Positions 13,738 to 20,761 of a stretch of DNA of 23,350 nucleotides are shown one piece after another; position 1 is the first letter of the stretch; every line of letters begins with the position of its first letter. Made by a program: the position numbers and the translations under genes. Where the stretch lies: the IMG/VR virus record IMGVR_UViG_3300042878_003363, positions 1 to 23,350 of that record. One strand, given 5' to 3'. Under the pieces are notes generated by a model. The model saw only the letters and a program-made list of their open reading frames with translations. It was not told the DNA's origin and searched no databases. Source of the DNA: a virus.

Positions 13738-13799
13738 ACGATTTTCCCAAAATGATGGGAAACACGCGATTTAGCGAGAAATCGTGAAAAACCGTCAAC

Positions 13800-15575
13800 T
13801 CAGATCAGCGGGAGCTGAGCCGCGCCGTCTGACGCCTCGAACAATCCGCACATGGCGGCACAGGCAATCTGCATTCGCTCACAGGCCTCCAGATGGTCGT
13901 CCACGCGCTTCTGATACCAGATGTAACTGGCACCGCCCCGACCGCCTTGGACGAGTTTGCGCTCCCAGGCGGTGACCTGCCGCTTGTATTCGTGGTCTTC
14001 GTTCAGCGGCAACTGCCAGTCGCCCAGATCGCCATACATCATCATCACCAACCTCTCGCGTGTCGCCGGTGCCGAGAACAACCACAACGGCTGCGCGGCC
14101 ACCTGACCCTGCATCCGCGTGCCCATGGCCGGATCGAATTTCGACAGCGCCCAGATCGCCTTGACGCCTTTGTCCTGCGTAAAAAATTGTTTTTCCTCAC
14201 CACGGATGGCTTTCCACAGTCCGCCGCTCTCCATGACCAACTTGTAAATCTCCGCAGTCGAGTAAGCCGAGTCGATCGCCACATTGCGGGGATCTACGCC
14301 CCACTCTTTCTGCAGCCGCACCAGATCCTCACGCGTGTAAACTTTTTCGTGGTGCAGTTTCCGCGACTGTCCATACTGACCCCAGGCGCGGATGACCACC
14401 CAATAATGCCGGCCACCTTTGCCTTGCACATCGATCGTCATGAAGCGCCGGACTTCGTTTTCCCACGCATCACCTGGCAGGTAATTGTGCTCGCGCTCTT
14501 TCAGGAACTCATCGTCCTTGGCGAAGCGCATCCGGTCCGCCCACACTTTGCCACGGGTTTCGTTCCAGTGATCTTTGAGCGGCGTGATGTCACCGGACTT
14601 CAAGGCCTGTGAGGCGCGCAGAAACTCCTGGAACTGTTCCTCCCAACTGGTGAAGTGCGGGAGCAGCGCGTTCCATGTGTAGCTTTTGTAGTCCGCTGGC
14701 GCCGTGAGATTGTAGGCCACCCAATCGCCTTCACGACTGAACCATTTCCGATCCGCGCCCGATGGCCGGATGTCGCGATGCTGATGCTGGCAAGCCTCGC
14801 ACTCAAACCGCAATGTCTTGCACGCTTCATCGACATTCCACACACCATTCGGGTGCGTGATCTCGTTGTCGTCCCACTTGATGCCACCTGGCTTTTTCTT
14901 CTCTCCCCAATCGAGCACCTGCATGTGACCGCACGATTTGCATGGCACATGCCAATGCTCCTGACTGCCCGCCAAGAAGGCACGATCCATCATGTCCTCC
15001 TCCATGTCCGGACACGACACCATGAACTGCTTGTAGTTATGCGGGTAAGAGCGCGTGCGCTTGCTCACCATCTCCAACGCCCCAGGCCGCCACTGCCGCA
15101 CCTCATCGAGAAACAAGTAACGGTAAGGCAGCGACTGAATCGAAGCCTTGGCATCGGCGCCGGTGATGTTGAAGTAGAAGCCGCCAAAGTCCGCCGAGAG
15201 CTTGCGCTTTTTGTCGCGCTTTTTCGGCAGCTTCTCTAGCAGCTTCGGCGTGTTTTCCCAGAACGGCCACAGGTAGGCCTCAGCCATCTTCTTGGCCTCC
15301 GGCAGCGATTTGGTCACCCACAAAAACGGACCGGGATCTTCCAGAAACGCGTAGCCCATGCAGCCATACATGAGCACGGTCTTCGTGCTCTGCGCACTGC
15401 ACTGGCACGCCTGCTTGCGGATCGCCGGGTCGGCGAAGTCACGCATGATCTTCTCCTGAAATCTCAGGTCAGGGTCCCATCGGTCTCCGTTATGCAGCCT
15501 GAAGTTGGCTCGTGCATAAACGTGTGGAGCAACGGTGGTAGGCGGCTTGCAAGTTTCGCAGATACGTTCCTCCAA
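13800..15575 (-). CDS. phage terminase large subunit (GpA-like)
   Basis: This 591-residue protein matches lambda GpA-type packaging motors. It has RWDPDLRFQEKIMRDFAD (N-terminal conserved block), a deviant Walker A near 60-66 (CSAQSTKT), Walker B YRYLFLDEVRQW (about 151-162) and a zinc ribbon (CKSCGH, CEACQH). The nuclease half has metal-site Asp residues in FMTIDVQGKGGRHYWVVIRA and VAIDSAYSTAEIYKL. It cuts concatemeric DNA and pumps it into proheads. The only plausible independent start is TTG at 15573-15575, without an upstream Shine-Dalgarno sequence. The frame is also reached from the small-subunit gene by a -1 slip on an A10 run. No portal gene follows downstream. Confidence 0.9.
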   Translation of the reverse strand: MEERICETCKPPTTVAPHVYARANFRLHNGDRWDPDLRFQEKIMRDFADPAIRKQACQCSAQSTKTVLMYGCMGYAFLEDPGPFLWVTKSLPEAKKMAEAYLWPFWENTPKLLEKLPKKRDKKRKLSADFGGFYFNITGADAKASIQSLPYRYLFLDEVRQWRPGALEMVSKRTRSYPHNYKQFMVSCPDMEEDMMDRAFLAGSQEHWHVPCKSCGHMQVLDWGEKKKPGGIKWDDNEITHPNGVWNVDEACKTLRFECEACQHQHRDIRPSGADRKWFSREGDWVAYNLTAPADYKSYTWNALLPHFTSWEEQFQEFLRASQALKSGDITPLKDHWNETRGKVWADRMRFAKDDEFLKEREHNYLPGDAWENEVRRFMTIDVQGKGGRHYWVVIRAWGQYGQSRKLHHEKVYTREDLVRLQKEWGVDPRNVAIDSAYSTAEIYKLVMESGGLWKAIRGEEKQFFTQDKGVKAIWALSKFDPAMGTRMQGQVAAQPLWLFSAPATRERLVMMMYGDLGDWQLPLNEDHEYKRQVTAWERKLVQGGRGGASYIWYQKRVDDHLEACERMQIACAAMCGLFEASDGAAQLPLI

Positions 15576-16243
15576 AACACTTTTTTTTTTGCGCCCTCAG
15601 GAATCGCAAACTGAGACAGCACCTCGTCAACGGCAGCACCAATACGCTTACCCGCCTCTGGCACCGTTTCACCAACCACGGACGGAGCCAGTGAATGCTT
15701 CATCGCTCGAAGGCCTTGCACCATGCGAGCAAACTGCTCGACCACGATCCGCACGACATCGTCTGTCTGCGCACTACGCCCCTCCATCTCGTCCACCTCC
15801 ATCTGCTTTATCCGCAGATCGAGTTCAGCGTGATTCTTCTTGATGCTCTCCAGATCGCTCCCCTTTGCACGCTGCCCAAGCCCGCTCGCGTGCATCCAAG
15901 CACGCCAAGCATTCACTTCATAGCGACCATCATCAGTCGGTTGTGGTGCTCCAGGTTTCCGCATCCACCGCTGAATGGTTTTGCGGTCACTCAAGCCCAA
16001 CGCTTCCGCCAGCATCGTTTGGTTCGCCACATAGATAGCACCAGCACTCGCCTCAAGATTCAAACTCGGCTGGCCACGATCCGCAGCCTCCAGCCTTCTG
16101 AGTTGTTCGGCCGTTAGCGGTCGGCCTGATCTGGCAAAGGCACGGATATTCGCCAAGTCCGTTTGCCGGATCGTCTCTAAATCCTCCGCAATACAAGACT
16201 CGCCCTCATCCTCTTCTTGATGGCCTTCCACTTCACTCATCAT
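15464..16243 (-). CDS. phage terminase small subunit (Nu1-like DNA-binding)
   Basis: The reading frame gives 259 residues. Residues about 73-117 (NQTMLAEALGLSDRKTIQRW, MRKPGAPQPTDDGRYEVNAW) form a Nu1-like winged helix-turn-helix that would recognise the packaging site. A long helix (LESIKKNHAELDLRIKQMEV) follows, then a dimerisation-type region. Around residue 220 the frame crosses a run of ten A residues (KKK). Beyond it, about 37 residues overlap the terminase large-subunit frame and look non-native, so the functional protein may end or shift there. The start is ATGATGAGT, at the edge of a palindrome. Confidence 0.8.
   Translation of the reverse strand: MMSEVEGHQEEDEGESCIAEDLETIRQTDLANIRAFARSGRPLTAEQLRRLEAADRGQPSLNLEASAGAIYVANQTMLAEALGLSDRKTIQRWMRKPGAPQPTDDGRYEVNAWRAWMHASGLGQRAKGSDLESIKKNHAELDLRIKQMEVDEMEGRSAQTDDVVRIVVEQFARMVQGLRAMKHSLAPSVVGETVPEAGKRIGAAVDEVLSQFAIPEGAKKKVFWRNVSAKLASRLPPLLHTFMHEPTSGCITETDGTLT
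15581..15590 (-). promoter_or_regulatory. A10 slippery run joining the terminase frames
   Basis: The minus-strand message reads GCA AAA AAA AAA GTG in the small-subunit frame. A -1 slip gives AGT GTT TTG GAG GAA, the large-subunit frame. GGAGG lies a few bases downstream. Runs of nine or more A are known sites of transcriptional slippage and ribosomal frameshifting. A homopolymer assembly error is the alternative. Confidence 0.5.
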
Positions 16244-16269
16244 GAGACAAGTCCCGTCAACTTGTCTCA
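16243..16269 (-). promoter_or_regulatory. 10-bp inverted repeat at the terminase start (operator-like)
   Basis: TGAGACAAGT (16243-16252) and ACTTGTCTCA (16260-16269) are perfect inverted copies with a seven-base spacer, touching the start codon of the small terminase gene. Binding there, or a hairpin in the message, could block expression. It may be an operator for the XRE repressor, the terminase itself or a host regulator. Confidence 0.55.
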
Positions 16270-16464
16270 GTGGTCATTTTACAGACTGATGCCACTCAAG
16301 TTATAGGACAAGAATGGGACATTATGAAAAAAACCAAACTCTGCGCGATCTTTCCCCTTCGGTATAACCCAACGTGTCCCACACAATAAAAGATTCCTTG
16401 CTCCGGTGGTGGTCAACTCTGTAATCACGGATAACAAACAGACCTTCGATCTTGTGACCTCATC

Positions 16465-16836
16465 CTAAACTGGGGGAAGGGGACGATCTCCTTGCATCTC
16501 CATTGCCATCCCGAGCTGTCTGCTCGCCAGCAAGACCACAAGCCAACAGATAGCAATACCCATAACGAAAATTAGAAAATATTCAAAACTGACCCCACGT
16601 CGTCTTGCACAATCAATCCAATAACCCAGCCAAACAAAACCCACCGCCATCGCACATGAAGCCCACCCCAGCCTTGCCGACCCATGGCTGTCCACACAAT
16701 CACGAGGATACCACACACCTGCCTTCAAGTGCGTCACCAAAGCTGTTTCAGGCCACACACCAAGATCACTCCAGCTACAAGGCCCCACAACGCCGGAATC
16801 AGGCGTATAAACATACCATTCAGCGATTGCACTCAT
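16465..16836 (-). CDS. GYF-like domain membrane protein
   Basis: This 123-residue protein begins MSAIAEWYVYTPDSGVVGPC. The WYVY...GP...DL...T.L....WYPRD pattern over residues 7-47 resembles the GYF_2 domain of bacterial membrane proteins (WYY...GP...L). Two hydrophobic segments follow: about 57-75 (LGWASCAMAVGFVWLGYWI) and 86-105 (YFLIFVMGIAICWLVVLLAS). The GYF-like part and the tail would lie on the same side of the membrane. Its ATG overlaps the stop of the upstream repressor gene by four bases, so both come from one message. A lysogenic conversion or superinfection-exclusion role is possible but unproved. Confidence 0.65.
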   Translation of the reverse strand: MSAIAEWYVYTPDSGVVGPCSWSDLGVWPETALVTHLKAGVWYPRDCVDSHGSARLGWASCAMAVGFVWLGYWIDCARRRGVSFEYFLIFVMGIAICWLVVLLASRQLGMAMEMQGDRPLPPV

Positions 16837-17243
16837 GACTCTTGGTTAAACCCCAAACGTGCGGACAAAGCAAGGAACATCGTCTCCATTTCGCGATCCC
16901 TCAGCATTTGCTCCCCCCACCAGATCAACGCCGCGTCCACACCCTTGCCTGGAATAATTTTCTGCCTCGCTACCTCGCCCCACTCTTTTCCATTATTCAG
17001 TGCCATGAGGATTTTTGCATCGAACACATCCTGCATCCATGCTGCCAGTAGCCTCACACTCTCGGCCTGAGGGAGCACACGCATATACTTTGAAAGATGA
17101 TCATCACGGATAGGCCTAGCGCCGGAAAGATGACATGATATCTGCGGTCTAGCTAACTTTACTCGCATAGCAATTTCACTTTGGTCCCAGCCGAGTTCTG
17201 TGATTATTTGTTTCAATACTTTAGCGGAGAGAGGTGTTTTCAT
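16833..17243 (-). CDS. XRE-type phage repressor-like regulator
   Basis: This 136-residue protein has an N-terminal helix-turn-helix: LSAKVLKQIITELGWDQSEI, then AMRVKLARPQISCHLSGARP (about residues 5-44), in Cro/CI style. The rest is helical (SVRLLAAWMQDVFDAKILM) with no visible autocleavage site, so it would not be inactivated in the LexA manner. It is transcribed divergently from 17348, across a control region with two palindromes that are its likely operators. This is the natural candidate for the lysogeny switch of the element. The start ATG follows an AT-rich leader. Confidence 0.75.
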   Translation of the reverse strand: MKTPLSAKVLKQIITELGWDQSEIAMRVKLARPQISCHLSGARPIRDDHLSKYMRVLPQAESVRLLAAWMQDVFDAKILMALNNGKEWGEVARQKIIPGKGVDAALIWWGEQMLRDREMETMFLALSARLGFNQES

Positions 17244-17274
17244 TTTTATCTTTAGGGTTTTGGATTTGATTTAT

Positions 17275-17289
17275 GTAACTATAAGTTAC
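17275..17289. promoter_or_regulatory. palindromic operator-like site GTAACT-ATA-AGTTAC
   Basis: Perfect six-base inverted arms with a three-base spacer lie 32 bases upstream of the XRE gene start. The arms share the AGTTA core with the larger palindrome at 17315. Confidence 0.6.
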
Positions 17290-17314
17290 GAATACGATTT
17301 AATAAAGTTTTATT

Positions 17315-17332
17315 TGAGTTAATATTAACTCA
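17315..17332. promoter_or_regulatory. 18-bp perfect palindrome, likely repressor operator
   Basis: TGAGTTAATATTAACTCA is a perfect palindrome in the AT-rich gap between the divergent XRE and 17348 genes. A possible -35 TTGAGT (17314-17319) for the rightward gene overlaps it. Its position is classical for an operator that shuts off the divergent excision genes. Confidence 0.7.
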
Positions 17333-17347
17333 TTGTAAACAGAGCCA

Positions 17348-17539
17348 GTGAGTTTATCAATTTTCCCATTACCCCGACTACAAACTGCCCGCAGAATTGT
17401 GCTAGACGAGTTTACCGCCATAGTGCGCCTGAGTGTCAGGCGAGCCAGCGGAGCGGAACAAATCGCGTCTATCGAGCTGCTCGAACAACTCTCCTTGGTC
17501 GCCGCAGACTGGAAAAAGAAAGGTTTGGTAGCTTCGTGA
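17348..17539 (+). CDS. small hypothetical protein in the lysogeny switch
   Basis: This 63-residue ORF uses a GTG start. It reads LSIFPLPRLQTARRIVLDEF, then a helical basic stretch (IVRLSVRRASGAEQIASIEL) and ends WKKKGLVAS. It is the first gene rightward of the operator region, in the position of cro or an antirepressor, but no helix-turn-helix is obvious. Its TGA overlaps the next GTG, indicating coupling. Confidence 0.5.
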   Translation: MSLSIFPLPRLQTARRIVLDEFTAIVRLSVRRASGAEQIASIELLEQLSLVAADWKKKGLVAS

Positions 17540-17775
17540 ATGCTATCTCTCTCCCTGTAGCGGCAGGACTGAATACACGCGCCGCTCGTGAATATGTAGG
17601 GTCGCGCGCCCTGTTTGAATACCTCACCCAAGCTTGTGGTCTGGCGCCCATTTGGAAGGGCAAAGGTCACCGCGAAATCATCTACCGTGTGGCTGACCTT
17701 GAGGTAGCCCTCAAGGTGCTCAAAATAAATGGAGGGTTTGATGCCGATAGTCATCACAGCCCCGCATTGACGTGA
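17536..17775 (+). CDS. excisionase-like DNA-binding protein
   Basis: This 79-residue protein starts at a GTG overlapping the preceding stop. The pattern RAAREYVGSRALFEYLTQAC, GLAPIWKGKGHREIIYRVAD, LEVALKVLK fits a MerR/excisionase-type winged helix (an x-EYVGS-x-F helix, a wing with KGKG and a YR..DLE helix). Such proteins bind attachment DNA and direct integrase towards excision. The gene is convergent with the integrase and overlaps its 3' end by 22 bases. Being under the repressor operator fits an Xis role. Confidence 0.6.
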   Translation: MNAISLPVAAGLNTRAAREYVGSRALFEYLTQACGLAPIWKGKGHREIIYRVADLEVALKVLKINGGFDADSHHSPALT

Positions 17776-18866
17776 TCCCGCTCCGGCAGGCAGCCCACAT
17801 AGTTTTTGTAAGTCACCTCGATCCCATCACCCAACCATCGCGCCACCGACGCGACTGGACACCCACCCATAACCAACAACGTCGCATAAGTATGTCTCAG
17901 CGTATGCCAGCCCACCCAATCCAATCCCGCCGCCTTCACCACCCTACCAAATGGTTTTCTTGGTTCCCAGCGGTATTTATGCTTTTGCCGAGCAACATCA
18001 TCACGCACCAGATAAACACCCTCAAAGGTAATGTTTTTCAGGTAAGTATAGAGGACATCATTCAGTGGCACCCGACGCGACTCGCTATCTTTGGGTTTGA
18101 AAGTTTCAGTCGCCTTGACCACAAGCTCTCCCCCGCCCTCCCAAAAGCGAAGCCAGTCCACACGGGCCTCCAGCATCTCATTGAGTCGCAAACCGGCATG
18201 GAAACCCAGCATCAGCATCAGTCGGATGTCATCACGATCACATGCCGAGATCAGCCTCTCCCGTTCGTCTTTAGTGAGAAACTTTTCCACCCGCGTCTGC
18301 CGAACCACTGGCAAATCAATGCCATCCATAGGGTTGCGTCTCATTCCACCATCTTTAGTTATCCAAGCAAAGAAAGCATGGATGCGCAGCATGTAGGTTT
18401 TGACAGTTGCCTCAGACAATCCATCGCCTCGAAGGCGATCCATCCAAACTTCAAATTTATGTTTGGTGAACCCAGCCACCAGAGATTCACCGCCATGATG
18501 CCTCGCGAAAATCCTCAATGCGCTCTCGTCGGATACCGTTGTCCATCGGCTCAACTTCTTTGTCTTCCTGCCCGCCAAAAAACGCTTCACCTCGAAAGCC
18601 AGAGTCCCCGGCGTGTAGCCCGGCTCCCTATTCGTTCGCAAGTCCAAAGCCATCGCCACAGCCTCACTGAAATCCGTGGTGCCAAGAGCGACCCTTGGAG
18701 GCCTGATGCCACCCTTTTGAGGAGGCCTGAAATAATAAGCAGCGCCGATCCGCGTGAGTCCGCGCACCTTGACTCCATCTTGACCACTTTTCTTGACCAC
18801 TTTCTTCATTCTGATGTGGGTTATATCGCTAAAAGTTGGGATTTGGAAAGTCAATTCTCTCTGCAA
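17754..18866 (-). CDS. tyrosine recombinase / phage integrase
   Basis: This 370-residue protein has a core-binding N-terminal region (KFEVWMDRLRGDGLSEATVK) and the catalytic domain. R227 lies in GFHAGLRLNEML and a Lys (K251 or K257) in the KATETFKPKD strand-turn. H321 and R324 lie in HTLRHTYATLLVMGG, and the nucleophile Tyr is probably Y356 in LGDGIEVTYKNYVG. Asp occupies the place of the usual His/Trp after LG, as in many integrases of this type. It would integrate and excise the element at an att site not identified here. The start could also be M20 (MKKVVKK). It is convergent with the excisionase-like gene. Confidence 0.92.
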   Translation of the reverse strand: MQRELTFQIPTFSDITHIRMKKVVKKSGQDGVKVRGLTRIGAAYYFRPPQKGGIRPPRVALGTTDFSEAVAMALDLRTNREPGYTPGTLAFEVKRFLAGRKTKKLSRWTTVSDESALRIFARHHGGESLVAGFTKHKFEVWMDRLRGDGLSEATVKTYMLRIHAFFAWITKDGGMRRNPMDGIDLPVVRQTRVEKFLTKDERERLISACDRDDIRLMLMLGFHAGLRLNEMLEARVDWLRFWEGGGELVVKATETFKPKDSESRRVPLNDVLYTYLKNITFEGVYLVRDDVARQKHKYRWEPRKPFGRVVKAAGLDWVGWHTLRHTYATLLVMGGCPVASVARWLGDGIEVTYKNYVGCLPERDHVNAGL

Positions 18867-18962
18867 TCACTCCTTGCCGAGAGCGATAGCACCACTGACC
18901 GTCTCATTCGCAATGAGAATACTATCTTTGCAATCCCTTGTAATTCAATGGTTTGCGGAACA

Positions 18963-18988
18963 CTTGACCAGAATGCTTGACCAAAATG
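18963..18988 (+). repeat. 13-bp tandem direct repeat at a gene start
   Basis: CTTGACCAGAATG (18963-18975) and CTTGACCAAAATG (18976-18988) are adjacent and differ at one base. The second copy contains the ATG start at 18986. It lies upstream of the divergent integrase gene and may be a regulator site or an arm-type integrase site. Confidence 0.7.
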
Positions 18989-19585
18989 AGCAGTTCTACC
19001 TACCAGGATCATGCCCGCCGCCAAGAGGCAGCCGCCCGTGAAGCCCATAAATTGTGGTGGGAAAGCTTGTCTCCCGCTGACCGCTCCAATGCCCTCGCCC
19101 TCGGGTTAGACACACCCTCACACGACACCTCCCATTCATCAGGGCACGCTCCTGGAGAGACCCGTGATGCCGCTGAGTCCTCCCGCGCCAGCACCACTTT
19201 CGATTACGCCGCCATTGATCCATCCGACGCTCCGCACGGATCTCTGTCCTCCTCAGGTTTCGACTCCACCATGATCCAGCGTGTCATTGGTATGTTGTTG
19301 ATCGAGCAAAACGTCCTCATCAGCGTCGCTGGCTTGTGCTTCGCTCTCAATCTCGATGCCCTTAATGGCCTTGGCTCCATCCGCGAATACGCCATCAAAA
19401 TCGGCGTCAGTCCCGAAGCCATCAGCAAGAAAAAACGCCAGTGGGAAGCCGAGCTAGGCATCAGCAGCACCACCTTTGGCAAGACCTCCAAAGCCAAAGC
19501 AGCACTCTCAAAAGCGCAACTCGCTAAACACTGGCGAAACAAAATTTGGAACAAAACTACACCCAATAATCCTACCCACTTTTAA
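18986..19585 (+). CDS. hypothetical protein with C-terminal helix-turn-helix
   Basis: This 199-residue protein was started at the ATG at 18986 (MSSSTYQDHARRQEAAAREA); a TTG at 18977 is also in frame. The N-terminal part is hydrophilic and Ser/His-rich. Residues about 125-165 (LNGLGSIREYAIKIGVSPEA, ISKKKRQWEAELGI) have a helix-turn-helix pattern, and the tail is basic (KHWRNKIWNK). It is divergent from the integrase and opens the rightward replication cluster, so it may be an early regulator or origin-binding protein. The ATG is inside the 13-base tandem repeat. Confidence 0.7.
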   Translation: MSSSTYQDHARRQEAAAREAHKLWWESLSPADRSNALALGLDTPSHDTSHSSGHAPGETRDAAESSRASTTFDYAAIDPSDAPHGSLSSSGFDSTMIQRVIGMLLIEQNVLISVAGLCFALNLDALNGLGSIREYAIKIGVSPEAISKKKRQWEAELGISSTTFGKTSKAKAALSKAQLAKHWRNKIWNKTTPNNPTHF

Positions 19586-19587
19586 TC

Positions 19588-20421
19588 ATGTCCGTCTCCA
19601 TCAATCCACGCCTCCTTTATCTCTTCGATGCCATCCGCAACTTGCCAGTGCCGGAGGCCGATCTCGACCCCGACCTCATCACCCTCGGTTTAGAAGCAGG
19701 CGTCATCCGCCGCATCATCCCTCTTGATGCCAGTGGCGTCGTCACCGTCTGGCTGACCGGCACCGGAGTCGAGACCGCCCTCGCCATGCGCTCAGAGGGC
19801 CAACTCCTTCTCAATCTCGACATCACACGCCATGGCTTGCGCCTCTCCCGCGATCTCACCGCAGAGGAATGGTCCACCACCCTCTCACGCATCCGCGTCG
19901 TAAAAGAAGCCTACCACACCGCCTTGGCCGACCTGCTCAATTATGGCCGCGCACAGTTCGGCTCCGAATTTGTTGAAGAGAAAATCACCCAGCTTGCCTT
20001 CCCGTTTGACGACATCAATCATGCCGTCTCCATCGGTTGCACTCACCTTTCCTTGCGCGAAAAATGGCGTCTCTCCTCCGAGCACTATTACATCCTCGGC
20101 CTCAAGTTTCCCACCGACTCAGTCTCTCAGGAATTATGGGCGCAGCGCAGCAGCGAGCATAAGCTCACACCCCTGGCACTGCGCCGCTCCATCGAAGCGG
20201 GCACCATCATCACCGACACCGCACTCACCACTCAGACCGGCAAAGACAGCGGCGTGCTACTCATTCAGGGACTCACCTTAAAGTTCCGCCAGTGGAAAAC
20301 ACAAGTCGGCGGAATTGATAACATCATTGGTTGGTCCATCGATCGCCGCATGGCCTTCCTCACCGAGATTGAAGACATGGTCGATACCGCCATCAAAGTC
20401 CGCGACTCCCTTCCAGCTTAA
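19588..20421 (+). CDS. replication/partition-associated phage-plasmid protein
   Basis: This 277-residue protein is separated from the previous stop by two bases. The segment LTAEEWSTTLSRIRVVKEAY (about residue 90), then LLNYGRAQFGSEFVEEKITQ, and LREKWRLSSEHYYILGLKFP with a later LRRSIEAG, resembles a domain in phage and plasmid proteins. In that domain a W..GdwLnYg..yG element is followed by LS..H...La and LR..I motifs. I know it only as a replication/partition-associated domain of unclear mechanism. The tail ends VRDSLPA. It sits upstream of the primase in the same direction. Confidence 0.6.
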   Translation: MSVSINPRLLYLFDAIRNLPVPEADLDPDLITLGLEAGVIRRIIPLDASGVVTVWLTGTGVETALAMRSEGQLLLNLDITRHGLRLSRDLTAEEWSTTLSRIRVVKEAYHTALADLLNYGRAQFGSEFVEEKITQLAFPFDDINHAVSIGCTHLSLREKWRLSSEHYYILGLKFPTDSVSQELWAQRSSEHKLTPLALRRSIEAGTIITDTALTTQTGKDSGVLLIQGLTLKFRQWKTQVGGIDNIIGWSIDRRMAFLTEIEDMVDTAIKVRDSLPA

Positions 20422-20423
20422 CC

Positions 20424-20759
20424 ATGTTTGCCATTCCCGATTCCATCCCTCCATCACCCGCCCTCTCAGCAGTCGTTTATCTCTCAGGCCCCATCACCGA
20501 CAACCCAGATTTCAAAAGGCATTTCGCGTCGGCCAAGAAGCTGATGCACCGCTATTACAAGCCAAAGCTCATCCTCACGCCAGCCATCTTCCCTCCCGGC
20601 TGGGACTATGATCACTACATGGAGCACTGCCTCATTATGGTTCGCCGCTCCACAGCCATCGTCATGCTTCCAGGCTGGCGGTTAAGCAGAGGTGCCTGCA
20701 CCGAGCGCGCCTATGCCGAGAGTTTACGCCTGCACGTCCATCACCTTTCATTCGCCTAA
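20424..20759 (+). CDS. DUF4406-family protein (nucleoside deoxyribosyltransferase-like)
   Basis: This 111-residue protein matches the family closely. VVYLSGPITDNPDFKRHFAS is the strand and SGP(M/I)T turn, LILTPAIFPPGWDYDHYMEH the middle block, and AIVMLPGWRLSRGACTERAY the LPGWxxSxGAxxE signature with its conserved Glu. The fold is that of nucleoside 2-deoxyribosyltransferases, so it may act on nucleotides or modified bases. Phages often carry DUF4406 proteins of unknown substrate. It starts two bases after the previous stop and ends two bases before the primase. Confidence 0.82.
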   Translation: MFAIPDSIPPSPALSAVVYLSGPITDNPDFKRHFASAKKLMHRYYKPKLILTPAIFPPGWDYDHYMEHCLIMVRRSTAIVMLPGWRLSRGACTERAYAESLRLHVHHLSFA

Positions 20760-20761
20760 CT

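Larger units (their letters stand above)
13308..13799. other. 492-bp non-coding region between terminase and THQG protein 3
   Basis: No convincing gene lies here on either strand. The stretch holds repeated GGTATGC/AAGGTAGG elements, a 10-bp perfect hairpin and several alternative pairings. Its composition is less C-rich than the flanking genes. Candidate roles are a replication origin, packaging (cos/pac) site or partition site. The position next to the large terminase 3' end fits any of these. Confidence 0.6.

Noticed and set aside
13893-14612. Plus-strand open frame inside the large terminase gene
   Set aside because: It runs against the terminase motifs and has no start context or recognisable domain.
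17772-18980. Long plus-strand open frame opposite the integrase (about 400 codons)
   Set aside because: The minus-strand frame has all integrase catalytic motifs; the plus-strand frame shows no family signature.
18867-18985. Possible attachment site or tRNA fragment upstream of the integrase
   Set aside because: No tRNA-like cloverleaf or second matching core repeat could be found; only the 13-bp tandem repeat at 18963-18988 is supported.
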